Assembly: GCF_000203935.1 (NCBI RefSeq)
Contig: NC_008577.1
Span: 2,170,001 to 2,234,000 of the forward strand
Length of the DNA stretch: 64,000 nt
Direction: 5' to 3'
Source: Shewanella sp. ANA-3
GTDB taxonomy: Bacteria > Pseudomonadota > Gammaproteobacteria > Enterobacterales > Shewanellaceae
Part shown: in pieces, positions 1 to 7,602 of the stretch
Layout: each line of letters opens with the position of its first letter
How positions within the stretch are numbered: position 1 is the stretch's first letter
Notes under the pieces: model-generated
Told to the model about the DNA's origin: nothing
The model's input: only the letters and a program-made list of their open reading frames with translations
The model's database searches: none
Made by a program: the position numbers and the translations under genes

Positions 1-1
1 T

Positions 2-193
2 GTTATTTTTAACCGCCTCTATACGATGCGCAACCAATTAATCCATGGTGGCGCAACATGGAATAGCTCTGTTAATCGCAAGCAACTTAAAGATTCCGCT
101 AGTTTACTCAGCAAGCTTGTGCCTTTGATTATAGAGATCATGATGACTCATCCTGAAACACTTTGGGGAGATGCATGCTATCCTGGGGTATAA
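2..193 (+). CDS. C-terminal fragment of a HEPN-domain protein (cut by window edge)
   Basis: An open frame enters from the left edge and stops with TAA at 191-193, giving the last 63 residues of a protein. It contains RNQLIHGG, which fits the R-X4-H signature of HEPN domains; many of these are RNases or toxin-like effectors, and others are of the abortive-infection/Apea type. The rest is a helical, hydrophobic tail (LLSKLVPLIIEIMM) ending in WGDACYPGV. The start and the main part of the protein lie outside the window, so activity cannot be judged. The HEPN assignment rests on the motif and its helical setting only. Confidence 0.55.
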   Translation, partial: VIFNRLYTMRNQLIHGGATWNSSVNRKQLKDSASLLSKLVPLIIEIMMTHPETLWGDACYPGV

Positions 194-305
194 AGGTTAG
201 GCGCACAGTCGATGAATTGCTACATGGTCAATTCATAGTCATGCATTCTTACTCGGAAATAAGCGCTTGGTTTAGATGAGGTTACGTACACAAGCATTTT
301 GTGAT

Positions 306-587
306 TTACCAACCCAAATCGGATCTTGAAGTCAGTTCTTGGATATTGGTGATGTTGCCATCGGCTTCGGTGAATGGAAAGCCTGTGGACAGTTCTATCC
401 CTAATGCATAAGCATCGCAGCATGGGCAAATAGCATAAAAATCCTTCCCCTTTGCTAACACACTCTCTGGAATCGATTTAATCGACGGGCGCAGCTCTAG
501 TATCTCGAGCAATGTCTGATGGTTAATGTCTACTCGGGGAGTACTACACACTTTGCAACTATCACCCACTTTCAAATATCGTGTCAT
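306..587 (-). CDS. small Cys-motif hypothetical protein
   Basis: 93-residue protein with no family I recognise. It carries CKVC near residues 11-14 and CPCC near residues 54-57. This spacing of two Cys pairs is typical of a small zinc ribbon, though that is inference. The ATG at 587 is preceded by AGGGAA at a good distance. It lies 42 bp downstream of the phosphoesterase gene on the same strand, so the two are probably co-transcribed. There is no signal peptide or membrane segment. Confidence 0.6.
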   Translation of the reverse strand: MTRYLKVGDSCKVCSTPRVDINHQTLLEILELRPSIKSIPESVLAKGKDFYAICPCCDAYALGIELSTGFPFTEADGNITNIQELTSRSDLGW

Positions 588-629
588 ATCTATTTCCCTA
601 ATTAAGAAGTTATTGATGTATCTCTGCGC

Positions 630-1913
630 TCAATCCAGCTCTGAATTCATCACCAGCTGTAAGCGCTTGGCTAATCGGTCTGCAGCGTCAGACTCCAACT
701 CCTGATTGAAATAGCTTTTGGTTATACCCATCAAATAGCAGGATAACTCCTCCCAGCTTGCTTGTTGACCCAAAGTAGCCAAAGGGGTTATATAGTTGTC
801 ATATTCGTCATGGCACTCATCGAATCCGTTGACGAAGGCTGGATCCCAATGGTTCAGCAGACACTGACGAATCTCCTCGCATTTTTCTGACTTTAATAGT
901 ACAGGGTTATAGCGATCGGCAAGCTGGTCAAATAACACCCTCATCTCTGCTACTCCCTTCTGACCAAACTCCATGTCGCTTAAGTAGCTAAAGTTGCGCT
1001 CATGCAACTGATTCGACGTCTCATCATGCCACCAGCTGTAAGCTACCAGCTCTCCTTGTACACTGGCCGCGTTGTAATCGACACATACTACCTTACCGCT
1101 GAGTGGTGTAGGGAGTCCTGCTAGAGTGTAGTGACCAATAACAACTGGTGTCTCGATTATCTGATTGCAATGTTCATCAGCCAGTGAAATAGGGGGGATA
1201 CGATTGACCATATTGGGCTGTACTTGGGCTATATCTCTATAGGTTTTAGCCTCTTCACTCCACCATTTAATTCGGACTTTGTGACGCTCTGTACCCGTGT
1301 TATCCTGGAAGCTATAACCCTGCGGTAATGCTAACTCTGGACCCTTGAGCAAGATTTCACATAGATGATATAGCTCGTGCCGCTCGTCGAAGGCATTAGG
1401 CCAATGCTCAATCTTCAAGCTGTTATCCTCGTTGAGGTATGGCAGAATCCTTTGGATAGACAGTTCATGCCAGCAAGCATGAATAGCCCTGACATGACCA
1501 AAGTCATAAAAAAGAGGTAGCTTTATAAACCAGTCGATCCAAGTTTTATGAAGATCACTTCCCTCGTCCACATCTTGAAGGAAACGCTGATGCTGTTTGC
1601 GGTTGTTGTCATTGTGGCGGCGAAGCGGCAAGCCTGTCTCTGGGTGCTTTAGTGCCCAACCAACGGCATTAAATTCATGGTTCCCCATCAAGCAACATGC
1701 GAGTCCCTGATCGCATAGATCCTTGACCAAGGTTAAAACCCCTTGATGATCGATTCCGACTTCGTGGCCGTTATCGATCAGATCGCCGATGAAAACAAGG
1801 TGGCGACGTTCTTGAAGCGGATCAGCAATAAAATCGAGATGCTCGAGCAGTGCACGAAGTTTTCCGTCTTGCCCATGAATATCACCGATAAAAATCAAAT
1901 CTTGTCGCGTCAT
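630..1913 (-). CDS. PPP-like metallophosphoesterase
   Basis: 427 residues with the calcineurin-like phosphoesterase signatures in order: GDIHG at 10-14, GDLIDNG at 43-49 and GNHEF at 77-81. Later histidines (AIHACWH, VIGHYTL) could complete the two-metal site. It should hydrolyse a phosphomonoester or phosphodiester in the cytosol; the substrate is unknown. It is longer than the bacterial PrpA/ApaH type (about 215-280 aa), with roughly 150 extra C-terminal residues that I do not recognise. GGTGAG precedes the ATG at 1913. The small Cys-motif gene follows on the same strand. Its position next to a HEPN protein in a region without housekeeping genes suggests an accessory or defence-type locus, but that is only context. 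Confidence 0.8.
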   Translation of the reverse strand: MTRQDLIFIGDIHGQDGKLRALLEHLDFIADPLQERRHLVFIGDLIDNGHEVGIDHQGVLTLVKDLCDQGLACCLMGNHEFNAVGWALKHPETGLPLRRHNDNNRKQHQRFLQDVDEGSDLHKTWIDWFIKLPLFYDFGHVRAIHACWHELSIQRILPYLNEDNSLKIEHWPNAFDERHELYHLCEILLKGPELALPQGYSFQDNTGTERHKVRIKWWSEEAKTYRDIAQVQPNMVNRIPPISLADEHCNQIIETPVVIGHYTLAGLPTPLSGKVVCVDYNAASVQGELVAYSWWHDETSNQLHERNFSYLSDMEFGQKGVAEMRVLFDQLADRYNPVLLKSEKCEEIRQCLLNHWDPAFVNGFDECHDEYDNYITPLATLGQQASWEELSCYLMGITKSYFNQELESDAADRLAKRLQLVMNSELD

Positions 1914-2448
1914 AACTCACCAGAGATCAAGCTGTGAAAAAACTGAGCCATAAAGAATAGGGTGCATAAACTCCGGATAATAACATTTGAACAAATGGCC
2001 CTCGTTGAGCTCAGAATTTGTGGCCAAGAGAAACTCCATTACACCGGAGAGTCTATGCATAAATTAGTAGAAATAAAATATTATGTCTATGATTTTTTAG
2101 ATGTTTTAATGTAATAATGGGGAGGGTCTGTTAACCGTTGGTATACGCATACTTCAACGTACTTGCCGCATGACGATGAGCGAAGTGATGACTATCATCA
2201 TACTTTCACTTTCTTAAATAGACTCGTCCTAATTCATGTTGGTACTTTTAAAACTCATTTAGAGAGAGTACTTCAGCAAATAAAATAACTGAGCGTGATT
2301 ATTCACTCGCTTTTAAATTTTAGATTTGTCGAGCATGTGGGAAAAGGTCTGACCGAAGCAGTCCTAATAAGATAAGTAAGGTATCCTAGGTTGCCCCAGT
2401 GTGTTAGTTTGGTCGTGCAAGTATGAAAACGGGAAAATGAGGTAATTT
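1914..2448. other. AT-rich intergenic region, about 535 bp
   Basis: No complete gene is visible on either strand. The only coding-like trace is a short reading frame at 2131-2217 resembling part of an IS982-type transposase (listed separately). The last 15 bases contain GAGGT, the ribosome binding site of the small gene at 2449. Confidence 0.5.
2131..2217 (+). pseudogene. possible IS982-type transposase remnant
   Basis: A 28-codon open stretch reads ...RTCRMTMSEVMTIIIL and then stops. IS982-family transposases have a similar segment early in the protein (R-L-S-[LM]-SE-[VI]-MTI followed by FHQS). Just after the match the frame breaks: ACTTTCACTTTCTTAAA could restore an LFHFLK-like reading with a small insertion. 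No terminal inverted repeats or downstream DDE region were found. This is a recollection-based match to a short peptide. Confidence 0.3.
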
Positions 2449-2637
2449 ATGAAACTGGAAGAGGTTATCGAAGCGTTAGAGTTTAACGATTATCAATATA
2501 CTATTCAGGGTAATGTCATCCGAAGTGGTGGTTTCACCATGATTATCGAAGATGACGTTATCAAAGTAACCAAGCCCTATCATGCCCCAATAGAATTTAA
2601 TGATTTGGATAAGTTTAATTATTTCTTATCGTTATAA
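2449..2637 (+). CDS. small hypothetical protein, 62 aa
   Basis: Acidic 62-residue protein starting MKLEEVIEALEF and ending KFNYFLSL. The ATG has GAGGT seven bases upstream, and composition and frame look coding. The alternating hydrophobic pattern (YTIQGNVIRSGGFTMIIEDDVIKV) suggests a small beta-rich fold between two helices. I do not recognise the family. It stands alone, with more than 400 bp empty on each side. Confidence 0.55.
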   Translation: MKLEEVIEALEFNDYQYTIQGNVIRSGGFTMIIEDDVIKVTKPYHAPIEFNDLDKFNYFLSL

Positions 2638-3135
2638 AGAAATTGAGAAGAGATGATGTCCATAATTCGTTGCCAGTTTTTACAGAATAAGATTCTTTTT
2701 TAAGCTTCACAGCTTGGCTGTTAGTGATAACCCCATTACTCAAAGAACGTCTGATCTAGGTATTGAGGCTATCAAAATAAATCACAGATGTGCGAATATT
2801 GGTCAAAAATGACGACTAGCGCTATTTGTTTTAAATTTTTGTTGATTTTTTTGAAATGGAGCAAAAGCCATTAAATACAATTGGTTATGTTGTTATTTTG
2901 AACTGAAATTGAGGAGTCGGATTCTCAGGGTAAGTCATTGGTCTAATTGAAGAAAATATCAAAAAACAGAAGTAATGCAAAAAGTAATGCAGCCCTCTGC
3001 TTGACTTGTATTTATTATGTTTTTCAATGCGTTATATCATGAAGTAGACTCCCTCTCTCACGGGAATCAGTAACTTACGGAGTCCCGTTTTTGCTTTGGG
3101 ACTAATTGGGGAAAATGCAATTTTTGCCTTGAGGA
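2638..3135. other. AT-rich intergenic region, about 500 bp
   Basis: No gene is supported on either strand. The one structured element is the stem-loop at 3060-3092. The region lies between the accessory genes to the left and the umu operon, so it could hide an island boundary; no direct repeat or integrase was found to show this. Confidence 0.4.
3060..3092 (+). terminator. possible rho-independent terminator
   Basis: ACGGGA (3060-3065) can pair with TCCCGT (3083-3088), followed by a TTTTT tract. The stem is short and the loop is 17 nt, so it is weak. It is the only terminator-like element downstream of the small + strand gene. Confidence 0.3.
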
Positions 3136-4392
3136 CTAGCATTTTACTCTAGGTATGCCACCCCACAGCGTGGTGTATTGTGGTGTGAGTAATGCGCGGC
3201 GCATTGCCCATTTCTGTTCTATGCCTTGTGCGGCTAAAAATAAGGTATCTCGCCCATAACGGGCATTTATTCCATCAAATGCGTTCATTAGTGTGGGTTT
3301 AGTTTTAGATAAATTGAACAAATCGAGTTGTTGATACCTATTTTGTTCGAGATTTATCAGGCCTATTCCTATCTTGTAGTACTTAACTCCTGGTCGAAAT
3401 AATCTTGGTGCTGCTAAAGACGCTGCTTGCGTCATCTCAATGGTGCAATTGGTTGCAGTGGGGAAATGGATAAGGGATTTAAAACCAACGGGTTGTTCAT
3501 CGTAAGGGGAGTTATTGGCAAAAATCAGCATCGATTTGCAGCATGAACCCTGCGCTCTGGCTTTTGCCGCTGCAATCCCAACGTGTTTGCTCAATGCTTG
3601 TAGTAACGCCTCAAAATCCATGATGCGCTCACCCACGGAGCGAGTGGAAAATATCTGTTGTTTATCTGCCCGTGTGTGATCCCATTGTTTACAGGCTGTG
3701 CCATTAAGCTCTCGGACGGTTCGCTCTATCTCTATGCTGAATTGCTTGCGAGCAAGACCTGTTGGCATTTGTGCCAGATCGTAAGCGGTGTGAATGCCCA
3801 TACTCACCAGTTTTTTGCTGAGGCGGCGCCCAATACCCCATACATCACTGACTAAGAGTTGTTTAAGAATTTCAATTCGTTGAGGTTCATTATCTATCAG
3901 GCAAACACCATGATAGCCGGGTAATTTTTTAGCGGCATGATTAGCGATTTTAGCCAGTGTGAGTGTTGCACCTATGCCAACGCAAACGGGGATGCGCGCT
4001 TCTTTCCAAACGGTTTGGCGGATGCGCAGGCCGTGTGTTTTTAAGCAGGGGATGCTGGTGTGGCAGTGCTTGAAGGATAAAAATGATTCATCAATGGAGT
4101 AAATATGTTGGTCTGGAGCGAAGCGGCCGATGATTTCCATCATTTTTGCCGACAAATCGGCATAGAGCTCGTAGTTGCTAGAACACACTATTACCCCCAG
4201 TTTGGCGCATTGTTCTTTGACATGAAAATACGGCGCAAATTTGGGGATGCCGAGTTCTCTGGCCTGACGGTTGGCTGCCACGATACAGCCATCGTTATTG
4301 CTTAGTACGATAATCGGTTTGCCGCGCCAATCGGGGCGGAACACTTGCTCAGCGGAGCAATAAAACGAGTTGGCATCGACTAAGGCGTACAT
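3136..4392 (-). CDS. umuC: DNA polymerase V catalytic subunit UmuC
   Basis: 418-residue Y-family polymerase that copies damaged DNA during the SOS response, normally as UmuD'2C. It starts MYALVDANSFYCSAEQVF, with the first metal-binding Asp at residue 6 and the palm motif SIDESFLSF further on, then the helix-hairpin-helix segment (DVWGIGRRLSKKL) and the little-finger domain. Length matches E. coli UmuC (422). An ATG two codons upstream (4398) is possible, but MYALVDAN is the conserved family start. It overlaps the end of the UmuD-like gene by 13 bp, so translation is probably coupled and expression follows the LexA-controlled promoter upstream of that gene. Confidence 0.95.
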   Translation of the reverse strand: MYALVDANSFYCSAEQVFRPDWRGKPIIVLSNNDGCIVAANRQARELGIPKFAPYFHVKEQCAKLGVIVCSSNYELYADLSAKMMEIIGRFAPDQHIYSIDESFLSFKHCHTSIPCLKTHGLRIRQTVWKEARIPVCVGIGATLTLAKIANHAAKKLPGYHGVCLIDNEPQRIEILKQLLVSDVWGIGRRLSKKLVSMGIHTAYDLAQMPTGLARKQFSIEIERTVRELNGTACKQWDHTRADKQQIFSTRSVGERIMDFEALLQALSKHVGIAAAKARAQGSCCKSMLIFANNSPYDEQPVGFKSLIHFPTATNCTIEMTQAASLAAPRLFRPGVKYYKIGIGLINLEQNRYQQLDLFNLSKTKPTLMNAFDGINARYGRDTLFLAAQGIEQKWAMRRALLTPQYTTLWGGIPRVKC

Positions 4393-5159
4393 GACCATAA
4401 GCCCTGTAATGAAGATTTAAAATGCATTCTAACCGAGCGAATAACGATTCCTTCAACACTAAAAGTGTCGCAATCTCGTATCGGCACGGCATGGTATTGC
4501 GGATTAGCAGACAGTAACATCCTGCGTTTTTTATCAAAAATTTTGCAGATAAACTCGCCATTGAGCTGGGCAACGATAACGGCTCCCTGTAATGCGTTAA
4601 CTTGTCGGTCAATAATTAATATATCTCTATCATATATCCCTTCATCTTGCATGGAGTCCCCTTGGGCGACACCAAACCAGGTTGCACAAGGGTGTAATAC
4701 CAATAGATCATCCAGGTTTGTCCTAAGCTCAGAATAGTCTGAAGCAATATTAATAGAATCATTGAGATAGAAATGTTGCCTCAAGGTTCTGATCACGACC
4801 CCTTCAACGCAAAAATCATCGTAATCGTGTATCACTATGGCTTGGCAGTTTTCATGGGAAGAGAGCAGCATTCTCTGTTTTTCATCATAGATTTTGCAGA
4901 TGAACTCGCCATTGAGTTGGCCATAAATCACACACCCTGTGTGAGGTTTTATATGGCGATCGATGATCAGCAGATCGCCATCGAATATGCCGACACCTTT
5001 CATCGAGTCGCCTTGAGCGATGCAAAGCCGTGTTGCACTGGGGTGCAATACGAGTAAATCATCAAGACACAATCCAAGCTGAGTATATTCAGCTGCTGGG
5101 CTTTCAAAGCCGCTAATTCCCGCGTGAGCGGGCCAAGGAATAATAGGGTAAACACGCAT
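4380..5159 (-). CDS. umuD: tandem-duplicated UmuD (two S24 peptidase domains in one chain)
   Basis: 259-residue protein made of two UmuD domains. Domain 1 (about 18-130) has GDSM with Ser52 and GEFICK with Lys89. Domain 2 (about 140-247) has GDSM with Ser169 and Lys206. The Ser-Lys spacing of 37 equals that of E. coli UmuD (60/97). Domain 1 keeps the self-cleavage region SGFESPAAEY; the scissile dipeptide is Ser16-Gly17 instead of Cys-Gly, again exactly 35 residues before the Ser. Domain 2 has no such dipeptide and so resembles the processed UmuD' form, joined by a linker of roughly ten residues. The domains share about 60 of 99 aligned residues by hand count. UmuD is normally a homodimer of about 139 aa, so this looks like a covalent pseudo-dimer. 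The start at 5159 is chosen because an earlier in-frame ATG (5204) lies upstream of the LexA box and the predicted transcription start. Confidence 0.9.
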   Translation of the reverse strand: MRVYPIIPWPAHAGISGFESPAAEYTQLGLCLDDLLVLHPSATRLCIAQGDSMKGVGIFDGDLLIIDRHIKPHTGCVIYGQLNGEFICKIYDEKQRMLLSSHENCQAIVIHDYDDFCVEGVVIRTLRQHFYLNDSINIASDYSELRTNLDDLLVLHPCATWFGVAQGDSMQDEGIYDRDILIIDRQVNALQGAVIVAQLNGEFICKIFDKKRRMLLSANPQYHAVPIRDCDTFSVEGIVIRSVRMHFKSSLQGLWSCTP

Positions 5160-5170
5160 AGCAATATAAT

Positions 5171-5190
5171 TACTGTATGTAAATACAGTA
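5171..5190 (-). promoter_or_regulatory. LexA (SOS) box
   Basis: The 20-bp sequence tactgtatgt-aaatacagta matches the LexA consensus taCTGT-N8-ACAGta with both half-sites intact. It ends 11 bases before the ATG of the tandem umuD gene and abuts a -10 element, so LexA binding would block transcription of umuD-umuC. Confidence 0.92.
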
Positions 5191-5218
5191 ATTGTAGCGA
5201 GCATTGTTCTATTCGCAA
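5191..5218 (-). promoter_or_regulatory. sigma-70 promoter of the umuDC operon
   Basis: On the minus strand TTGCGA (5213-5218), a 16-bp spacer and TACAAT (5191-5196) form a plausible promoter directly next to the LexA box. Transcription would start inside the box, leaving only about 20-25 nt of leader and no clear Shine-Dalgarno before the ATG at 5159. Confidence 0.6.
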
Positions 5219-5297
5219 ATGGGACTGAGTGTTAAATTGGCTTGCTAGTCAGTCAGTACAGGTTAACCACATGATTAAGTTAGTGTTTTACTTAGTA

Positions 5298-5942
5298 TCA
5301 GTCAGTGGCGTGTTTTGAAAAATGCAGCAGCCGATTATTGGCTGGCATGGCGGTATCTGCAATCAGTGTGATACCTTGCGCTTGGGCGAGCTGAATAATC
5401 CATTCTATGTCCCGAATCCCACTCTCACTATCTCTTTGTTTTAAATACTGATCAAATTGACGATTGCTGTCGCTAGTAAACTGGCCTTGGTAGTTAAAAG
5501 GGCCGTAAATACAGAGGGTCTTGAGTTGTGGCAAATATTGGCCCAAGCCAGCAAAGAAGGCTTCAACCATGGTTTGACTCATAATGTGCAGGGTATTGGC
5601 ACTGAACACGGCGTCGATACGGATGTTATCGATGGGCCAAGGTTGGGTGACATCGAGTGCGAAGGGCAAGCCGAGGTTGTTGATGCCTTTTTGATGCCCT
5701 TGTTGGCGGCATCTTGCGCTAATGCCTTCAAGGTAATCGGTTTGATCGCTGGTTTGCCAAAAAAGCTGAGGCAGATTTTCGGCAAAGTAGACCGCGTGTT
5801 GTCCCGTGCCGCTGCCAATTTCAAGCACCTGTTTGGCGCTGGCAAAGGCGGTTTGTAGCACGGCGAGTATGGGCGCTTTGTTATTTTCACAGGCTTGAGA
5901 AAAGGGCAGCAAGCTAGGCAGCGTTTGAGAGTCCTGAAACAT
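5298..5942 (-). CDS. DUF938 family SAM-dependent methyltransferase
   Basis: 214-residue class I methyltransferase fold. The SAM-binding motif I is EIGSGTGQHA at 41-50, followed by an acidic strand end (SDQTDY). The sequence FSANTLHIMSQTMVEAFFAGLGQYL is the usual post-motif region of DUF938 proteins. The substrate is unknown for the family. The ATG at 5942 lies near a large inverted repeat (5966-6022). It is transcribed alone, convergent to nothing and divergent from the FAD oxidoreductase at 6226. Confidence 0.85.
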   Translation of the reverse strand: MFQDSQTLPSLLPFSQACENNKAPILAVLQTAFASAKQVLEIGSGTGQHAVYFAENLPQLFWQTSDQTDYLEGISARCRQQGHQKGINNLGLPFALDVTQPWPIDNIRIDAVFSANTLHIMSQTMVEAFFAGLGQYLPQLKTLCIYGPFNYQGQFTSDSNRQFDQYLKQRDSESGIRDIEWIIQLAQAQGITLIADTAMPANNRLLHFSKHATD

Positions 5943-5965
5943 GGTATGTCCTAAATTTTTCCTTG

Positions 5966-6022
5966 CGAGGGGCTGACAGAATGTTTGTCCTACAGATATT
6001 GCGTTGTATCAGTCAGCCCTCG
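5966..6022. repeat. inverted repeat upstream of the methyltransferase
   Basis: CGAGGGGCTGAC at 5966-5977 pairs with GTCAGCCCTCG at 6012-6022 with one bulged G, around a 34-nt loop. It sits 24 bp upstream of the DUF938 start codon. It could be a leader-RNA hairpin or a protein-binding site; nothing in the sequence decides. Confidence 0.5.
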
Positions 6023-6225
6023 TGGTTGTAATGGTCTGTAGCTTAAGCCAATGCGGCGGTGAATTCTATTGATAAGCACGATTCTGGATGGGTGCACTGC
6101 TTGAGTTTCATTCCGTTCCTACAATCTTCTGTTGACCACGATATTAGCTTAGATATACTCAAAAATTCTGAACAAATGTAAAAAATATAAAACAAAAACA
6201 GCTTAAATCTGTTCAAAGGATCCCT

Positions 6226-7515
6226 ATGTCTGCTAAACGTTGCGCGTCTTATTACAATGCCACCATCAAGCAAGAGTCTAATTATCCTGAACTTGAAGGC
6301 GATATTCGGGTCGATGTGGCCATTATCGGCGGTGGATTTACCGGTGTGGCAACGGCGGTCGAATTGGCCGAAAAGGGTTACCAAGTGGCGTTACTTGAGG
6401 CCAATAAGATTGCCTGGGGGGCCACAGGGCGAAATGGCGGCCAAGTGACGGGGAGTTTGTCCGGCGATGCCGCCATGACCAAGCAATTGCGGCGTCAGCT
6501 TGGTCAGGAGGCTGAAGATTATGTGTGGAACCTTCGTTGGCGCGGCCACGATATTATCAAAAACAGAGTGGCGAAGTATGGCATTGATTGTGATTTAAAA
6601 TTTGGCCATATCCAAACGGCGTATCGCCCCGCACATATGGTCGAGTTACAGCAAATGTTTGATGAAGCTAATCGCCGTGGCATGGGGGAATTGATGACCT
6701 TAGTGCCAGCGCAGGAGATGCCCGCCTACTTAGCTTCGCCCTTGTACCACGGGGGGCTGGTCAATCGGCGGAATATGCATCTGCATTCGGTGAATTTATG
6801 TCTTGGTGAGGCACGAGCCGCGGCTTCCTTAGGCGCTAAGATTTTTGAACATTCGCAGGTGCTGGATATTCAGCAAGGAGAGCTCGCAACTGTGGTCACG
6901 CCAAAGGGCAGGGTGAAGGCAAACAGTGTGCTTATCGCCGGTAATGCCTATCACAAATTAGGCCGACCTCAGCTGCGGGGCATGTTATTTCCGGCCTCCC
7001 TTGGTAATTGCGCGACGGCACAATTGCCAGAAGATTTAGCTAAGCAACTCAATCCGCAGGATTTAGCCGTGTATGATTGCCGCTTTGTACTGGATTATTA
7101 CCGCTTAACCGCCGATAACCGTTTGATGTTTGGGGGCGGCACCAATTACAGCGGCCGCGATCCTAAAAACGTTGCCGCCGAGCTGCGTCCGGCGATTGAA
7201 CGCACTTTCCCCCAGTTAAAGGGCGTCGACATTGAATTTGCCTGGGCTGGCATGGCGGGGATAGTGATTAACCGTATTCCCCAGCTGGGCAAGATTGCGC
7301 CGAATATCTTCTATTGTCAGGGATATTCGGGCCATGGCGTGGCGACTTCCCATATTATGGCCGAGATCATGGGGCAGGCGATCGATGGTCAAATGCGAGA
7401 GTTCGATCTCTTCGCCTCCATGCGTCATATCCGGATCCCATTGAATGAATGGTTTGGTAATCAGGCCCTTGCGCTAGGGATGTTGTACTACACCTTGAGG
7501 GAAAACTGGCGCTAA
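6226..7515 (+). CDS. FAD-dependent oxidoreductase, DAO/PuuB-like
   Basis: 429 residues of the D-amino-acid-oxidase superfamily. The dinucleotide-binding motif VAIIGGGFTGVATAVELA is at about 31-48, followed by LLEANKIAWGATGRNGGQVTG, typical of gamma-glutamylputrescine oxidase (PuuB) and its relatives, which oxidise an amine or amino acid with O2. The C-terminal FAD-contact segment YCQGYSGHGVATSHIM is present. The true substrate is unknown; no puu genes are nearby. AAAGGA six bases before the ATG supports the start. It is a single-gene unit, convergent with the LysR gene that follows. Confidence 0.87.
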   Translation: MSAKRCASYYNATIKQESNYPELEGDIRVDVAIIGGGFTGVATAVELAEKGYQVALLEANKIAWGATGRNGGQVTGSLSGDAAMTKQLRRQLGQEAEDYVWNLRWRGHDIIKNRVAKYGIDCDLKFGHIQTAYRPAHMVELQQMFDEANRRGMGELMTLVPAQEMPAYLASPLYHGGLVNRRNMHLHSVNLCLGEARAAASLGAKIFEHSQVLDIQQGELATVVTPKGRVKANSVLIAGNAYHKLGRPQLRGMLFPASLGNCATAQLPEDLAKQLNPQDLAVYDCRFVLDYYRLTADNRLMFGGGTNYSGRDPKNVAAELRPAIERTFPQLKGVDIEFAWAGMAGIVINRIPQLGKIAPNIFYCQGYSGHGVATSHIMAEIMGQAIDGQMREFDLFASMRHIRIPLNEWFGNQALALGMLYYTLRENWR

Positions 7516-7602
7516 ATAGCCAGTAATCCGTCAAGCTCAAGCGCGTTATTGGTCGCAAGATTGGGTGATTTGTTACTTTGGTTCGCTGCAATGGACTCGT
7601 TA

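Noticed and set aside
3060..3092. Stem-loop region as a phage or island attachment site
   Set aside because: No matching direct repeat, tRNA end or integrase was found in the window.
4465..5057. Plus-strand open frames opposite the tandem umuD
   Set aside because: They mirror the two duplicated domains and are explained by the coding pattern of the minus strand.
5160..5204. Longer N-terminus of the UmuD-like protein starting at 5204
   Set aside because: That ATG lies in the promoter spacer upstream of the LexA box and the expected transcription start, and the extra residues do not resemble UmuD.
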